From Muraenolepis orangiensis (Eukaryota > Chordata > Actinopteri > Gadiformes > Muraenolepididae): a stretch of 64,000 nucleotides of DNA. The translations under genes and the position numbers were made by a program. Each line of letters opens with the position of its first letter. Position 1 is the stretch's first letter. Below the pieces are notes generated by a model that saw only the letters and a list, made by a program, of their open reading frames with translations, was not told the origin of the DNA and did no database searches. Below are positions 11,639-22,663 of this stretch, in pieces. The stretch covers positions 10,765,225-10,829,224 of the forward strand of contig CM051006.1 in NCBI GenBank assembly GCA_027704905.1, given 5' to 3'.

Positions 11639-11639
<1 letters not shown>

Positions 11640-11722
11640 CTTATCAGAGTGCATGGTTATTGATGTTTTCATCAAACTTTAGATTATTGTTTTCTGGGTA
11701 AATAGGCCTATGCATGTATGTC

Positions 11723-11827
<105 letters not shown>

Positions 11828-12215
11828 TGGTATGCAGCTATGTCCATCAACTTTATTAAACTTTTTTTTTTTAGCATTGCATTCCAGAATCACTTCAAAG
11901 CCAATTCCATTTTGGGGTTCACAGAGATGGGTTACTGAGAATATCTTGGTTCATAAAAAGTTTCACTTCCATCGCTTCCTTTGATGCCGGATTCCCGTAC
12001 ATCTGGTTAACCCCAAATAAAAATGTTCCCACATTCTTTTGCAGTTTCTTGCTGTTAATTAGAAAGAACATATGTGTTTAGTGGTGTACTTACAAGAGAC
12101 AAAAAGAGACGTTTCAAAGCATCAAACGTGTAGATGAAACTGAATATCATTCATTTCTGCTCAAGGCTTGGCCGCTAGTGGTTAGACTATTAGTCCTTCC
12201 ACTAATCATGCAATG

Positions 12216-12420
12216 TTACAATCATGTGACCCGATCGCCTGTTACAATCATGTGACCCGATCACCTGTTACATCATGTGACCAGATCACATGCTGCAATC
12301 ATGTGACCAGATCACGTGCTAAAATCATGTGACCAAATCATATGTTTCAATCATGTGGCCAGATCACGTGTTACTTCATGTGGCCATATCATGTGTTACA
12401 TCATGTGACCAGATCACGTG
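12216..12420 (+). repeat. Minisatellite of eight 25-26-bp units carrying E-box motifs
   Basis: The unit is TTACAATCATGTGACC followed by AGATCACGTG. Every unit has CATGTG, and several end in the palindromic E-box CACGTG. TCATGTGA and TCACGTG are bHLH-zip (MITF/TFE/USF-type) binding sequences, so the array is a dense cluster of potential sites. Whether it is used as an enhancer cannot be told from sequence. Confidence 0.85.
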
Positions 12421-12508
12421 GAACAATTTCTACATTTACTGATTGCTGTAATAAAATACATTATTCTCCTGTCCGATATCAAATCAGGTACTATCACAGC
12501 ATCACGTT

Positions 12509-13486
12509 TGATTAGATTAGATATAAATGTATTGTCAGTGTAGAGCACAAGTACAGTACATCTAAATGAATTTGGCATCTAACCAGAGTGCAAATGTTGC
12601 AATAAAGTGCATGTTAATATATAATGTACAGTTGTTTAAAAATATGTAAAATATGTAAAAACAGTCTACTAAAAATACTACTACTAAAACAGGTATAAAT
12701 TACGTTTTTTGGTATGAGATGTGTGGAGAACTATATGTACATATATACAAGGTAGGTATACAAGTATAAACAGGTAGTGAGCAGGGGTATGCAGTTGTAT
12801 AAAAATATAAATATTTATAAATGTATATACATATATATAGGTATGTAAACAATAAATATGTAAACTATAAATATGTCAACTATAGGTAGAGGTAGGATGA
12901 TACAGTGCAAGGCCATTGAAGGACATTGATGGTGAAATGGTATTATCAGCAGGGGTCAGAGTTTGTATGTTGGGCAGCAGAGGGGGGGGGGGGGGGGGGC
13001 TGTGGTACAGAGTTCAAAGGGGGGGGGGGGGGCTGTGGTACAGAGTTCAAAGGGGGGGGGGGGGGCTGTGGTACAGAGTTCAAAGGGGGGGGGGGGGGCT
13101 GTGGTACAGAGTTCAAAGGGGGGGGGGGGGGCTGTGGTACAGAGTTCAAAGGGGGGGGGGGGGGGCTGTGGTACAGAGTTCAAAGGGGGGGGGGGAGATG
13201 GCTGTGGTACAGAGTTCAAAGGGGGGGGGGGAGATGGCTGTGGTACAGAGTTCAAAGGGGGGGAGGGGGGGGGGGGCTGTCTTCGTGGTGCAGAGTTCAG
13301 GGAGATGACAGCTGAGGGGAAGAAGCTGTTCCTAAGCCTGCTTGACTTGGAACAAAGGTTTCTATAGCGCCTCTCAGAGGGGAGGAGGGACAACAGTCCA
13401 TGGTTGGGGTGAGAGGTGTCTTTGACTAACTTGCAAAAACTGGTCAGACGCTGGGCGTCGCGATGTTTACAAGCCGCCATCTTGGT
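12509..13486 (-). mobile_element. L2-like LINE family B, 3' end with internal deletion
   Basis: Read on the minus strand, the copy starts near 13486 with CCAAGATGGCGGC, jumps to a C-terminal ORF piece at about 13430-13300 (HPNHGLLSLLPSERRYRN and SSRLRNSFFPSAVISLNSAP), passes a C-rich minisatellite and ends in a 3' UTR with a GATTA-type tail at 12509-12522. The same 3' UTR recurs at 20579-20930 and 33246-33750, and the same 5' motif near 36500. The copy therefore seems to join the 5' end of the family to its 3' end, lacking endonuclease and reverse transcriptase. It cannot encode activity. Confidence 0.7.
12981..13277 (+). repeat. G-tract minisatellite inside the LINE tail, eight copies
   Basis: Each unit is a run of roughly 12-16 G followed by CTGTGGTACAGAGTTCAAA. 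The unit resembles the neighbouring LINE sequence CTGTCTTCGTGGTGCAGAGTTCAG, so it probably arose by amplification of the end of the LINE ORF. On the minus strand it reads as repeated LNSVPQPPPPP, in continuity with the LINE frame. The plus strand has strong G-quadruplex potential. Confidence 0.9.
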
Positions 13487-13937
13487 CAACACATGGGGAT
13501 TTTATGGGGATAAAAACATTGAGCCAATACATTGAACAATATATCTTATTCGTCCATGATAAAATCCTCTCAATAAATATACACATGTTGTATAAAACAT
13601 TGTAAATTAATTGGTAATATTGATACATGAGCCTAAAACGTTTTTTCTTTTGTTGTTAGAATTGCGTGTGAGAAACTGGAACATGCTATCTCTAAAATCA
13701 ATACATTTAAAATGAGTATTTCTTGTTTAGAGCCATTAAAGCAGTGTGTCTGTGTGTGTGTGAGTGTTCAGACAATCAGACCATGTTATAATGTGTTATG
13801 ACAGGACGTTGGAATTGATCACCTGTTTTATCTACACCCCTTAAGACCGATGATGCTTTGATGGCCAAACATTAACTTTCTATTTAACTTCATATTAAAC
13901 TTTATATTAAACTTTATATTAAACTTTATACGAATAG
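13487..13937. other. No recognised gene; short 14-bp AT repeats at its end
   Basis: At about 13880-13930 the unit TTAAACTTTATATT is repeated about four times directly before the gypsy homology starts. Nothing else supported. Confidence 0.4.
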
Positions 13938-13978
13938 CACACCAGAGCCGACCCCAGAAAGATCCAGGCCGTGGAGGA

Positions 13979-14634
13979 TTGGCCCCGACCCAAGACAGAA
14001 AGCAACTGCGGCGCTTTCTGGGGTTTGCAAACTTCTACCGTTGTTTCATTCAGGGTTTCAGCTGTGTGGCCGCTCCCCTCACGGCCCTCACTTCCACTCT
14101 TTGCTCCTTCTCTTGGTCCCCAGAGGCTGAATCTGCCTTGCATGCCTTGAAGAGCCTGTTTACCGCAGCCCCGGTACTAGCCCACCCCGATCCTTCCTGG
14201 CAATTCATCATGAAGGTGGACGCCTCTGATGAGGGCATCGGGGGCTATCCTCTCCCAGAGGTTGGCAGAGGACAAGAAGCTCCATCCCTGCGCCTATTTC
14301 TCTCGACGCTTTAGTCCGAGAGGAATTACGACATTGGCGACAGGGAACTACTGGAGGTTCAGGCAGCACTAAATTAATGGCGACACTGGCTGGGGGGGAC
14401 TCAGCAACCTTTTGTGGTTTGGTCGGACTACAAGAACCTCACCTACCTCCGTACAGCCAAGCGGCTGAATTCCCGTCAGGCACGCTGACGGGAACCCTGT
14501 TCTTCAGCCGTTTCGACTTCTCCCTCACCTTTCGCCCGGGTTCCCACAATACCAAGGCTGACACCCTGTCCCGTCTCTTCCCTGAGAGGGCCAGCCCGGT
14601 ATCAGAGGACACCATCCTGCCTCCAGCCTAGGTG
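13979..14634 (+). pseudogene. Gypsy pol fragment: end of reverse transcriptase and RNase H
   Basis: The first frame (13979-14314) holds LRRFLGFANFYRCFI, the connection between reverse transcriptase and RNase H, then APVLAHPDPSWQFIMKVDAS with the first RNase H catalytic aspartate. It is then frameshifted, where the reference family reads on into the ALGAVLSQ-type block. The second frame (14377-14631) ends RPGSHNTKADTLSRLF, the typical RNase H end with a conserved aspartate. RNase H removes the RNA strand during reverse transcription. At least two frame changes and a stop at 14629-14631 make it non-functional. Confidence 0.8.
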
Positions 14635-15526
14635 ATTGGTATGGTCACCTGGGAGATCGAGACGGTGGTGAGGACAGCCCAGCGTGAACCTGCTGGTCTC
14701 CTGCGACCTCTCCCCATCCATTTTCATCCCTGGTCCAACATCTCCCTCAACTTCTTCACTGGTCTTCCCATGTCCCACAGTAATTACGTTGTTCTGCACC
14801 ATAAAAGACATTGCCCACCCCAGCCACGAACTGTACTCACTGTTACTGTCAGGCAGGCGATACCGCAGTATCAAATGCCGTACAAATAGACTCAGAGATA
14901 GCTTCCACAGTCAGGCCATCAGGCTGCTGAACAAGGGCGTATAGCATATAACAATGTATATTTTATTACATTGATTTATATAAACATATTGCTCTTTTCT
15001 GTGCCGATATTTAGCATTTCATAAATTGCATTTTTATTTATAATTTTATTTTTTAACTTTATTCTATTTTTTATTCTATTTTTATCTATTTTTATCTTAT
15101 TTTTATAACTGCTGTCTGTCGTCGGGTATTGCACATAAGATTTTCACATCACTGCGTTATACTTGTTTAAACTGTGAAGTGACAATAAACTTGACTTGAC
15201 TTGACTTGATAGTGGACCGTTTTTCAAAGGCGGCCCACTATGTCACACTTCCCAAGCCGCAGTGACCCCAGTTGTCCACCTCCACGGTATCCCTCAGGAC
15301 ATTGTATCGGACCGTGGTCCCCAGTTTACTGCCAAGGTGTGGCAGGCCTTCTGTAGGGGAACGTGTTCCACATATCCCTGTTGAAACCCGTGTCCATCAG
15401 CACCCTGTCTTCCCCCCGCCCCAGCCCCTGCACCTCCCCATGGCCTCACAGATGGCGACCTGGTCTGGACTGTTAAGGAGCTCCTGGCGGTCAGCCGATG
15501 AGGGAGAGGAGGGCTATTTTTCTTGA
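14635..15526 (+). pseudogene. Gypsy integrase remnant, interrupted, plus pre-chromodomain piece
   Basis: Before the insertion the frame shows ISLNFFTGLPMS, the start of the integrase core. After the L2 insertion it resumes with VDRFSKAAHYVTLPK and, in another frame, the block around DIVSDRGPQFT with an integrase catalytic aspartate. The sequence then jumps at about 15360 to the segment corresponding to HISLLKPVSIS in the copy at 44.7 kb. Integrase would insert the DNA copy into the genome; here it is destroyed by the insertion, the deletion and frame changes. Confidence 0.7.
14800..15208 (+). mobile_element. L2-like LINE family A copy 2, 3' end only
   Basis: The insert starts ATAAAAGACATTGCCCACC, equal to position 6116 of copy 1, encodes the last residues of the LINE ORF (through LLNKGV, 14941-14943) and carries the same 3' UTR and (TTGAC)n tail. 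It sits exactly between two integrase blocks of the gypsy remnant and is therefore younger than it. Confidence 0.9.
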
Positions 15527-15850
15527 TTGTTACTTTTGTTGTATTGTTTTACTTTGATTTTACCCTGGATGTTTTTGTGTTTGTTTGGACTTCAGCCTTT
15601 CCCTGCAGCACATTATACAACACCCCCTGTTTGGATTTCCATTTCGCACTCACATAAGTTGCTTTTACACATGGTATTATTACTTCTGTAATTAACACAC
15701 ACATAGTTGGTAGTTCACACCTCATATCTGTTTATCCCTTGGTGCACCATACCATAAAGACGCCTACGGGTTTTTGAACTCCTTTTTGCCTCCGACTCTG
15801 TCTGTACTATCAAGGGGTTCTGACAGCTACAATCCGTGTGTGACATAACA
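15509..15850 (+). repeat. Partial 3' LTR of gypsy remnant 1
   Basis: GGCTATTTTTCTTG and the later box GAACTCCTTTTTGCCTCCGA match the LTR at 45016-45354. The LTR ends GTGTGTGACATAACA. Its first part is deleted. Confidence 0.6.
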
Positions 15851-16975
15851 AATACATTATTAATACAACAAGTCTGTATCGCAGATACACTGATAATGTC
15901 TGCATAGAATGCGAGTCCCCATGTGTTCCGAATTAAAATTAATTGAATACGTTTATAGGAACAACTTATAAATAACAGCAGCGCTGTGCTAATGTAGCCT
16001 GGTAATAGACCCGCCGGCTAGCCTCACAGCGCTGTCCAGGTAACCCACTGCTATTATGTATTATTTATAGAGATGTTATTTAGAAGTAAATTGCAGCTCG
16101 TATCCAGATGTCTTTGTGGAATGCTTCTCCCTCACATTATGTTTCAGCTGCTCAATATTTTGGAATTAGGCTCTTATGAGGATATTATAAATCATGTTGT
16201 AAAACAGGGCTAAATATGGACTACCTTTAACTACATTTATGTTTGCCTTTGTACATTTATCTGTAATCTTGACCAGGTCCATATCCATTTTCATTATTAA
16301 ATAAAAAAATTGTGATTAGCATTTAGCACAAAATTTAGCACGAGAGTTTTGCTGGTTAAATGTGTCAATGTGTCACTCGTCAACTTTGTCCGGCCACTAA
16401 CACATTAAAGATAAGTTACTTTGCAGTTCTCACCTATTTTCTTCATTCATGCATTTTTTGGTTTGTTTTTTATTTCCTTTTTGCTCTCCCACGGGCTAGC
16501 CCATCGCATGCTGCGCACACATTTGGTTGCCGACAACAAGCCATTAGCAACCACAGGTACCGTTTAATTCATTGTAGATGTAGCGGTGGTGGTTTGGGAA
16601 AAAAATGAACAATCACTTTCATGATGTGTTCACACACCGAGGAGGAAACGGGAACATTTTTAAAAAACGTTTTAAAGAAAATTATTTTTTGTCAGTTGTA
16701 TCATACCTGTTAAACATTACACGGCGGATAGCCTTTGACGGCAATCCTAACTATCAGTCTCTTGGCTCAGCAGAGAAATCGCAGATATGTAAGGCAACAG
16801 AACACAGGGGACCACAGAGGGGTAATTGATCCTGTTGGTGGAACAGACAGAACAGAGGATGAGGAGAGAAGAGGTGAGGAACCCGTGGAGAGAGGAAGAT
16901 GTACTTTTATCTTCTCCACCGACTATAACCGCTGTAACCAGTTTGGATGTGTCTCTCTCTTTCATGCTCTTCTCA
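15851..16975. other. No recognised gene
   Basis: Over 1 kb of unique-looking AT-rich sequence with only short, motif-free frames. Confidence 0.4.
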
Positions 16976-17226
<251 letters not shown>

Positions 17227-17431
17227 AGGAGGTGCACAGTAAAGAGTTATTCTAACATGAAGAGAGAGATGCAGAACAGCGGCAACTGCCGGCACAAAAA
17301 TGGTCGACTACAGGTGGAGGACAAATAGGGTGTGACCTTTAGTACATTTTAGTACGATATATTGAACATTTTGAACCATTGAGTTATTGAATTGATTAAA
17401 AGTTATTGAATTGATTCTAACCATAGAACCA

Positions 17432-17510
17432 TAGATGTGTCCAAACTTTTTTCATTGAGGGCCACATACAGAAACACATAAGGAGTCACGGCCCACAAAC
17501 AGTATTAAAG
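17432..17510 (+). mobile_element. Possible hAT-type MITE end
   Basis: GTGTCCAAACTTTTTTCATT followed by GAGGGCCACATACA resembles a terminus common among fish hAT-type non-autonomous elements. The other end is not found, so this is tentative. Confidence 0.35.
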
Positions 17511-17635
17511 CAGCAGTGTTCTACCCGGTTCTACAGTTAACAGTGGTGGTCCGTGAAGGTACAGCAGGTGGTCCATGAGTTCAATAATGTCTCCTAATGC
17601 AGTCGTCCAAAAGGGAGGGGAAAGTAAACTGTATT

Positions 17636-18302
17636 ACATTTACATTTACATTTACATTTAGGGCATTTGGCAGACGCTTTTATCCAAAGCGACTTACAAG
17701 GTGTACATTTGTTGAAGTAGACAATAGCATAACACTGAGGTACGCGAACATAAAAATAGAGCAGTTCACAAGTATTCATATTAACAAGATGAATAACACA
17801 ATTTCGTACTGCCAGGTCACCTGCTTAAGTAGCTGTGATAAGAGCGTGTTATCAACATTAAGGATATACACTTGCTAGAATATACAACATGCTAAGAGCT
17901 ATTAATGTCAGGACTTAAGCAAGTTAGGGGTTCACAAAGGAGGGCTCATGGAGAGTCCAGGTGGACTCTGAACAGGTGGGTCTTGAGTCTCTTGCGGAAG
18001 CTGGCGAGGGACACTGCCGTCCTGACATGAGACGGGAGTTCATTCCACCACTGTGGAGCCAGAGCCGTGAAGAGCTGGGTCTTGGAAGAGCGATGCTTGG
18101 TTGTCATCAGTGAAGGTCGAACAAGTCGTCTGGCAGAAGTTGAGCAGAGCGCTCTGGCTGGGATGTAGGGCTTGACCAACGCCTGGAGGTAGGCTGGGGC
18201 AGTTCCATTGACTGCCCTAAAGGTCAGCACCAGAGTCTTGAACTTGATTCGAGCATACACGATTACACGATAAGAAGGTTGTATGAGCCTTTGTAAATAC
18301 AA
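17636..18302 (-). mobile_element. UnaL2-like LINE 3' end with GGATA hairpin
   Basis: On the minus strand the last coding part is followed by a 3' UTR ending TCGCTTTGGATAAAAGCG, then CAAATG and TGTAAA repeats. A stem-loop with a GGATA loop and a TGTAA-type tail is the conserved 3' signal recognised by the reverse transcriptase of the eel UnaL2 LINE (established knowledge). The copy is 5' truncated. Confidence 0.75.
17946..18302 (-). pseudogene. LINE ORF2 C-terminal fragment
   Basis: The 118-residue frame begins within the thumb/C-terminal part: FKTLVLTFRAVNGTAPAYL near residue 22, SSKTQLFTALAPQWWNELP near 71, and the ending SFRKRLKTHLFR. These are the standard last blocks of L2/CR1/Rex-type reverse transcriptases. 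All catalytic blocks lie upstream and are missing, so it is a dead fragment. The stop at 17946 is probably the original end of the ORF. Confidence 0.75.
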
Positions 18303-18436
18303 TTATTGGGCTTATTAACATATCAAATGGGCCACAGTTTTGTAAGATATTTGTATACATTTTAAGTAATTGGACTTGGACAAATCACAAGTAATGTCAT
18401 AGACTTTTAACTCACCTATGATAGGAGGAGCATTTC

Positions 18437-18502
18437 ACTGATCCAGTGATCAGATCAGTCAGATCAGTTGACTGATCTGACTGATCTGATCACTGGATCA
18501 GT
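18437..18502. repeat. Perfect palindrome, 32-bp arms, 2-base loop
   Basis: The left arm 18437-18468 begins ACTGATCCAGTGATCAG and is matched base for base by the reverse complement at 18471-18502, with only TG between. It would form a very stable hairpin or cruciform. Confidence 0.95.
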
Positions 18503-18525
18503 CCAAGACCAAGACTTGGTCTTGG
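18503..18525. repeat. Second adjoining hairpin, 11-bp arms
   Basis: CCAAGACCAAG, one base A, then CTTGGTCTTGG, directly abutting the first palindrome. Confidence 0.9.
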
Positions 18526-18869
18526 TCTTGGTCTGAAGAATGCAAAGGGCCATTTTCCATTTGATTTAAGCTTCAGTGGTAAGCTGTAATGGAGCACAAC
18601 ATATCACATACAAATATATGCATGTCTAAATTAGCATTTCAATAAAATAAATCTTAATAATAATAATAAGAATAATATTATTAATATATAAGAAGAATAA
18701 TAAGAATAATTAAGTCATAAATATAAACAACTATAAGCTTTGTATAAATATCAATAATTGTGTTTGTTTTAGTGGCCTTCCATATCACTTTGACTTTCAC
18801 TCTTGTGCTTTAAAACACATTTGCTGACCTTCTTCAATCCCCTTCCCCCTTCCCCTTCCTCATGAGATG

Positions 18870-19696
18870 AGGTGGTCCGGCTGACACGATGATGTGAGGA
18901 CAACAGCTTCGCACTGAATGTCAGCAAGACCAAGGAGCTCATCGTGGACATCAGGAGCCACTGGGGCACCCACTCCACCATCAGCCTGGATGGGACACCG
19001 GTGGAAGTCACAATATCACTACAGATTTCCGATGACCTGGCGTGGACACGCAACACGGAGGTCATGCTGAAGAAGGCACACCAGCGGCTCTATGCTCTGC
19101 GGTGCCTCTGAAAATGCGGTATAGGCCAGAGGTGGCTAGTGAACTTCTACCGTGGCACCGTAGAGAGCGTCCTGACGAGTGGCGTCACTGTGTGGTACGG
19201 CAACACCACCGCACCGGACAAGAAAGCAGAGGGTCATCATCGGGTGTGCACTTCCATGCATTGAGGAGATCTTTAGGACCAGATGTCGGAAGAAGGCCAT
19301 GTCCATCATAAAGGACTGCAACCACCCTGGGCACCATCTCTTCTCCCCCCTACCGTCTGGTCGCCGGTTGCGCAGCATCCGTACAAGTACTGCCAGGTTT
19401 AAGGATAGTTGTTATCCACAGGCAGTGACCTACTGAACTGCTAGGAGGGCTGCCACTTTCACTTTCATAACAGAGTCATTACCATTACACTGTATTCACG
19501 ATGCTGCTGCACTACACACTTTAAATGTTTTTGAAACATTTTCGTAAAAAAAACTTTAAAAACATATCACATACATATCACGTACCTATCATTTAAGTCA
19601 CTTTGCTTTTTTAAATGTTTTATTTGATTGTATATATCAATTTTATGTTCATGGTGTTGTTTATAATATAAAAATCTTGTATCTTGTATCTTGTCC
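18870..19696 (+). mobile_element. Decayed L2-like LINE with TATCTTG tail
   Basis: Frame-broken translation recalls the reverse transcriptase part after the FADD motif (NSFALNVSKTKEL-like sequence around 18905) and the C-terminal block HHLFSPLPSGRRLRS (about 19335-19380). The 3' UTR ends in TATCTTG repeats at about 19672-19696. It is a different family from copies A and B, with many frameshifts. Confidence 0.7.
19179..19436 (+). pseudogene. LINE C-terminal frame
   Basis: The 85-residue frame begins MASLCGTATPPHRTRKQRV, equivalent to the WYGNxT thumb block, and continues KKAMSIIKDCNHPGHHLFSPL then LPSGRRLRSIRTSTARFKDS. It ends near the natural ORF end of L2-type elements. Upstream reading frames are disrupted and the catalytic region is gone. 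Confidence 0.65.
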
Positions 19697-20578
19697 AGGA
19701 CACCAGTCTTGACCGATAATGCCAGCTGTACCCTGTGTGGATCATGGTCAAGTCATACACATACATACATACATCCCCACAGTGTTGTTAAACTATTTAT
19801 ACGTCCGATTGCTTGATGATGCTCTCGAGGAGACAAGCAATGGTGGGATCAAAAGGAGCAGTGAGTAGAAATGAGACACTTAAGTTATTAAAGGAAATCT
19901 GGGCTCAGTCCACAGATGTCAGACTTGCTTTATGTCTAATGCCATCCAAGTCCAATCATCTCCAAAGCACATCCTGTGTAAGACACTCTGACTCCCCTTC
20001 TGACTACCGCTACACTGTTTTGTGTAGCGCTACACTGTTTTGCAAGTCGCTTTGGTGGCTGTTCTAAGTTCCGCTGCTCTAGCTCCCTACTACGCATTGG
20101 GACAACGGGTAGAACGGCCATCGAGGAGAACATCTGGAGAACTGGGAAGTGACTGGGGGGGCGGAGGCAGTCTCTGTCGGAGAGACTAACGGAGCACGCT
20201 GTGCCGGTTTGAGGGAAGATGGGGATAACAACACGTACACCGCAGCCATGCAGAGCTGCAGTGTGCTCGGCAAACAACCCTGCATGCACTGCGACGGTGG
20301 CATTTAAATGCTAATGCTGTTTAGATTGAACGCTCGGTTGGTATTGAGGCACCTAATGTGTACTGATAACAACGTTTCCCCAAACAATTGTAGCCCCCAC
20401 TCCCACCGCCGTCCCCACCAGTCGGTTGACTCAAGGCAGGGCTGGATTCAGCATTTTTTTGCACCACCCAAACATTTGACATTGCCTCTAAAGGCCTCCC
20501 CACCAAGGTCATCCTCCTCTGTCCAACTGGGATCTCACGCTGCCAGCTGTAACCTCACATCTCTGTGCTTACTCATTT
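19697..20578. other. No recognised gene
   Basis: Contains a small direct repeat, GCTACACTGTTTTG, twice at about 20006-20043. The minus-strand frame 19936-20289 (117 residues) has no motif I recognise. Confidence 0.4.
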
Positions 20579-20809
20579 GATTAGATTAGATTAGATTAGA
20601 TTCGATTCAAAACTATGTCATTGCACAGCACAAGTACAGTGCAGCAAAAATAATTTGGCATCTAACCAGAGAGCAAATGTTGCAGAAAAGTGCATGGTAA
20701 TAAATAATGTACAGAGGTCAAATATTATGTAAAAACAGTCTACTAAAAAACTACTACTAACAGGTATAAAATAACTCATAGTGTAGGCATGAGATATGTG
20801 CAGAATTAT

Positions 20810-20852
<43 letters not shown>

Positions 20853-20930
20853 AAGGTAAGTATACAAGTATAAACAGGTAGTGAGCAGGGGTTAAGCGGT
20901 TATATATGCAGAGTGGAAGCCTCCCCGGGT
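20579..20930 (-). mobile_element. L2-like LINE family B, 3' UTR fragment
   Basis: GATTA repeats (20579-20602), then CATTGCACAGCACAAGTACAG and CATCTAACCAGAG match the tails at 12509 and 33246. A (TA)n run at 20814-20850 is inside the fragment. No coding sequence. Confidence 0.7.
20814..20850. repeat. (TA)n microsatellite
   Basis: Plain TA repeat inside the LINE 3' UTR. Confidence 0.95.
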
Positions 20931-21370
20931 CTATTGTTCTTCCGCTGTATCTTTATTCTCTTCAAGAACTTGACGCTTTCAGAGATGCTCTCGTGATAAC
21001 CCGTCTGTTGTAAAAAGGTGTAAAAATCCCTAATGTCCGGAGCCTAGCCTCAGGAGTCCTTGAGCGTCCTTGAGCATGACATAAAAAGGTGTTAGCTCAC
21101 TACCTCTTGCCGGATGTTCATTCTGGAGTCGCCGTCCGTGTGTGCGTGTTTGTGTTCCGAGAAGGTCCAGAAGGTCAAGAGCTTCTGGTAGAGGGACTGG
21201 AGCTTCTAGGGCACTGAACTGCCACACCCCCAGCACGAGACCACCACACCGTGGTCAAAACGGCTCCCATCTCGAGATTCACAGTCTGCATGGTAGGGTA
21301 AATCAGTGGCATTCAGAATCTCCCCTCCTCCCCCAATGCCACGGTGTCTATCAGAGTTCATGCAGTGTTT

Positions 21371-21373
<3 letters not shown>

Positions 21374-21428
<55 letters not shown>
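21374..21428 (+). repeat. (GT)n microsatellite
   Basis: Uninterrupted GT repeat. Confidence 0.97.
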
Positions 21429-21431
<3 letters not shown>

Positions 21432-21839
21432 GTGTATGTTCCTGATTTGATGTGCACTCTGTCCGGTCTGTCCGGCACTTTCTGTACTTTTTTGGAGCTA
21501 CTCAAATTTTAAATTGGTTATGCTTTGATTTGTTCTCAGCTTCAAGTCGCTTCGGATAGCTAGCGTGTCCTCTACTAAATGACGACATGTAAATAAAGAT
21601 AGGTCTCTTACTGGTAGGCGGTCTGGTAGTCGACACAACTGCTCCCTCGCCATTTGTTATCATGGCAAATACTCTTCATCATCATCATCATCATCATTAA
21701 ACTTGTTTGTGTCGTAGAGCGTTAGTCGCGGTAGCATGCAGGTTTGAAATGCTTTTCCCAGTCGGGAATTGTTTCTCCACTCACCAGGAGAAAATAATAA
21801 TAATGCCACTGTAATTAAACAGCCCCGATGTTCACGCTT

Positions 21840-22092
<253 letters not shown>

Positions 22093-22235
22093 CCATAGAG
22101 GAGTGTGTGCGGTGAACGCTGGCAGTAGTGCACAAGGACACATAAAGCCTTTGAGCCGTGGAGTCCAACCCAAGCCTAAATGAAATGTGTGCACTTGGTT
22201 AGACAACCTGCTGCAAAGTGCATTGTAATTATATC

Positions 22236-22260
22236 GTGTGTGTGATTAATATAGCATCAC

Positions 22261-22305
<45 letters not shown>

Positions 22306-22370
22306 TTAATATAGCATCACGCAGTGTGTGTGTGTGTGTGTGTGTGCGTGTGTGTGTGTGTGTGTGTGTT
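22236..22370 (+). repeat. Duplicated unit of unique sequence plus (GT)n
   Basis: The 22-base segment GATTAATATAGCATCACGCA with its GT flank occurs twice (about 22243 and 22304), each followed by a GT run, as if one unit had been duplicated through the microsatellite. Confidence 0.9.
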
Positions 22371-22499
22371 TTTTGGTCCAAAGCCACACAATGAGGTTAT
22401 TCTCAAACACAAAGCCACAGTAAGCACTCTTCCTCCTAATGGCAATGACAATTATTGTGGTGTGTGATGCAGTACTTCAAAACAGAATGTGTGTGTCCG

Positions 22500-22660
22500 T
22501 GTACAATGGAATGCTTACTCCCCATTACCTCTCCACTATGAATTTCCTACAATTTAACACTATTTGCTATACTTTGTACTAGACTTATACTATACAACAG
22601 TATACTATAACAATACTGTACACAATACAAATAAAATAACGGATGATATATAGAGATATA
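22500..22660 (-). mobile_element. LINE 3' UTR fragment
   Basis: GTACAATGGAATGCTTACTC followed by CCATTACC matches the tail at 1165-1205. Further AT-rich 3' UTR follows up to the SINE. Confidence 0.45.
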
Positions 22661-22663
22661 TAT

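Larger units (their letters stand above)
13938..15850 (+). mobile_element. Ty3/gypsy retrotransposon remnant 1, split by an L2 insertion
   Basis: Homology starts at 13938 in the late reverse transcriptase (CACACCAGAGCCGACCCC, parallel to 43480 in the second gypsy copy). It runs through RNase H and the start of integrase, is interrupted by an L2 3' end at 14800-15208, resumes in integrase, then jumps to a short piece before the chromodomain and to a 3' LTR part ending GTGTGTGACATAACA at 15850. Compared with the copy at 42.7-45.4 kb it lacks most of integrase, the chromodomain and the start of the LTR. Stops and frameshifts are present throughout. Confidence 0.8.

Noticed and set aside
12216..12420. 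A CRISPR-like repeat array
   Set aside because: The units are directly adjacent without unique spacers, in a eukaryotic genome; it is a minisatellite. The same holds for 10515-10970.
12916..13367. Glycine- and proline-rich frames over 100 residues
   Set aside because: They read through the G-tract minisatellite. Only the short LINE C-terminal piece on the minus strand is meaningful.
19936..20303. 117-residue minus-strand frame as a gene
   Set aside because: No motif, no splice or promoter context, and no sign of conservation that can be judged from the sequence alone.
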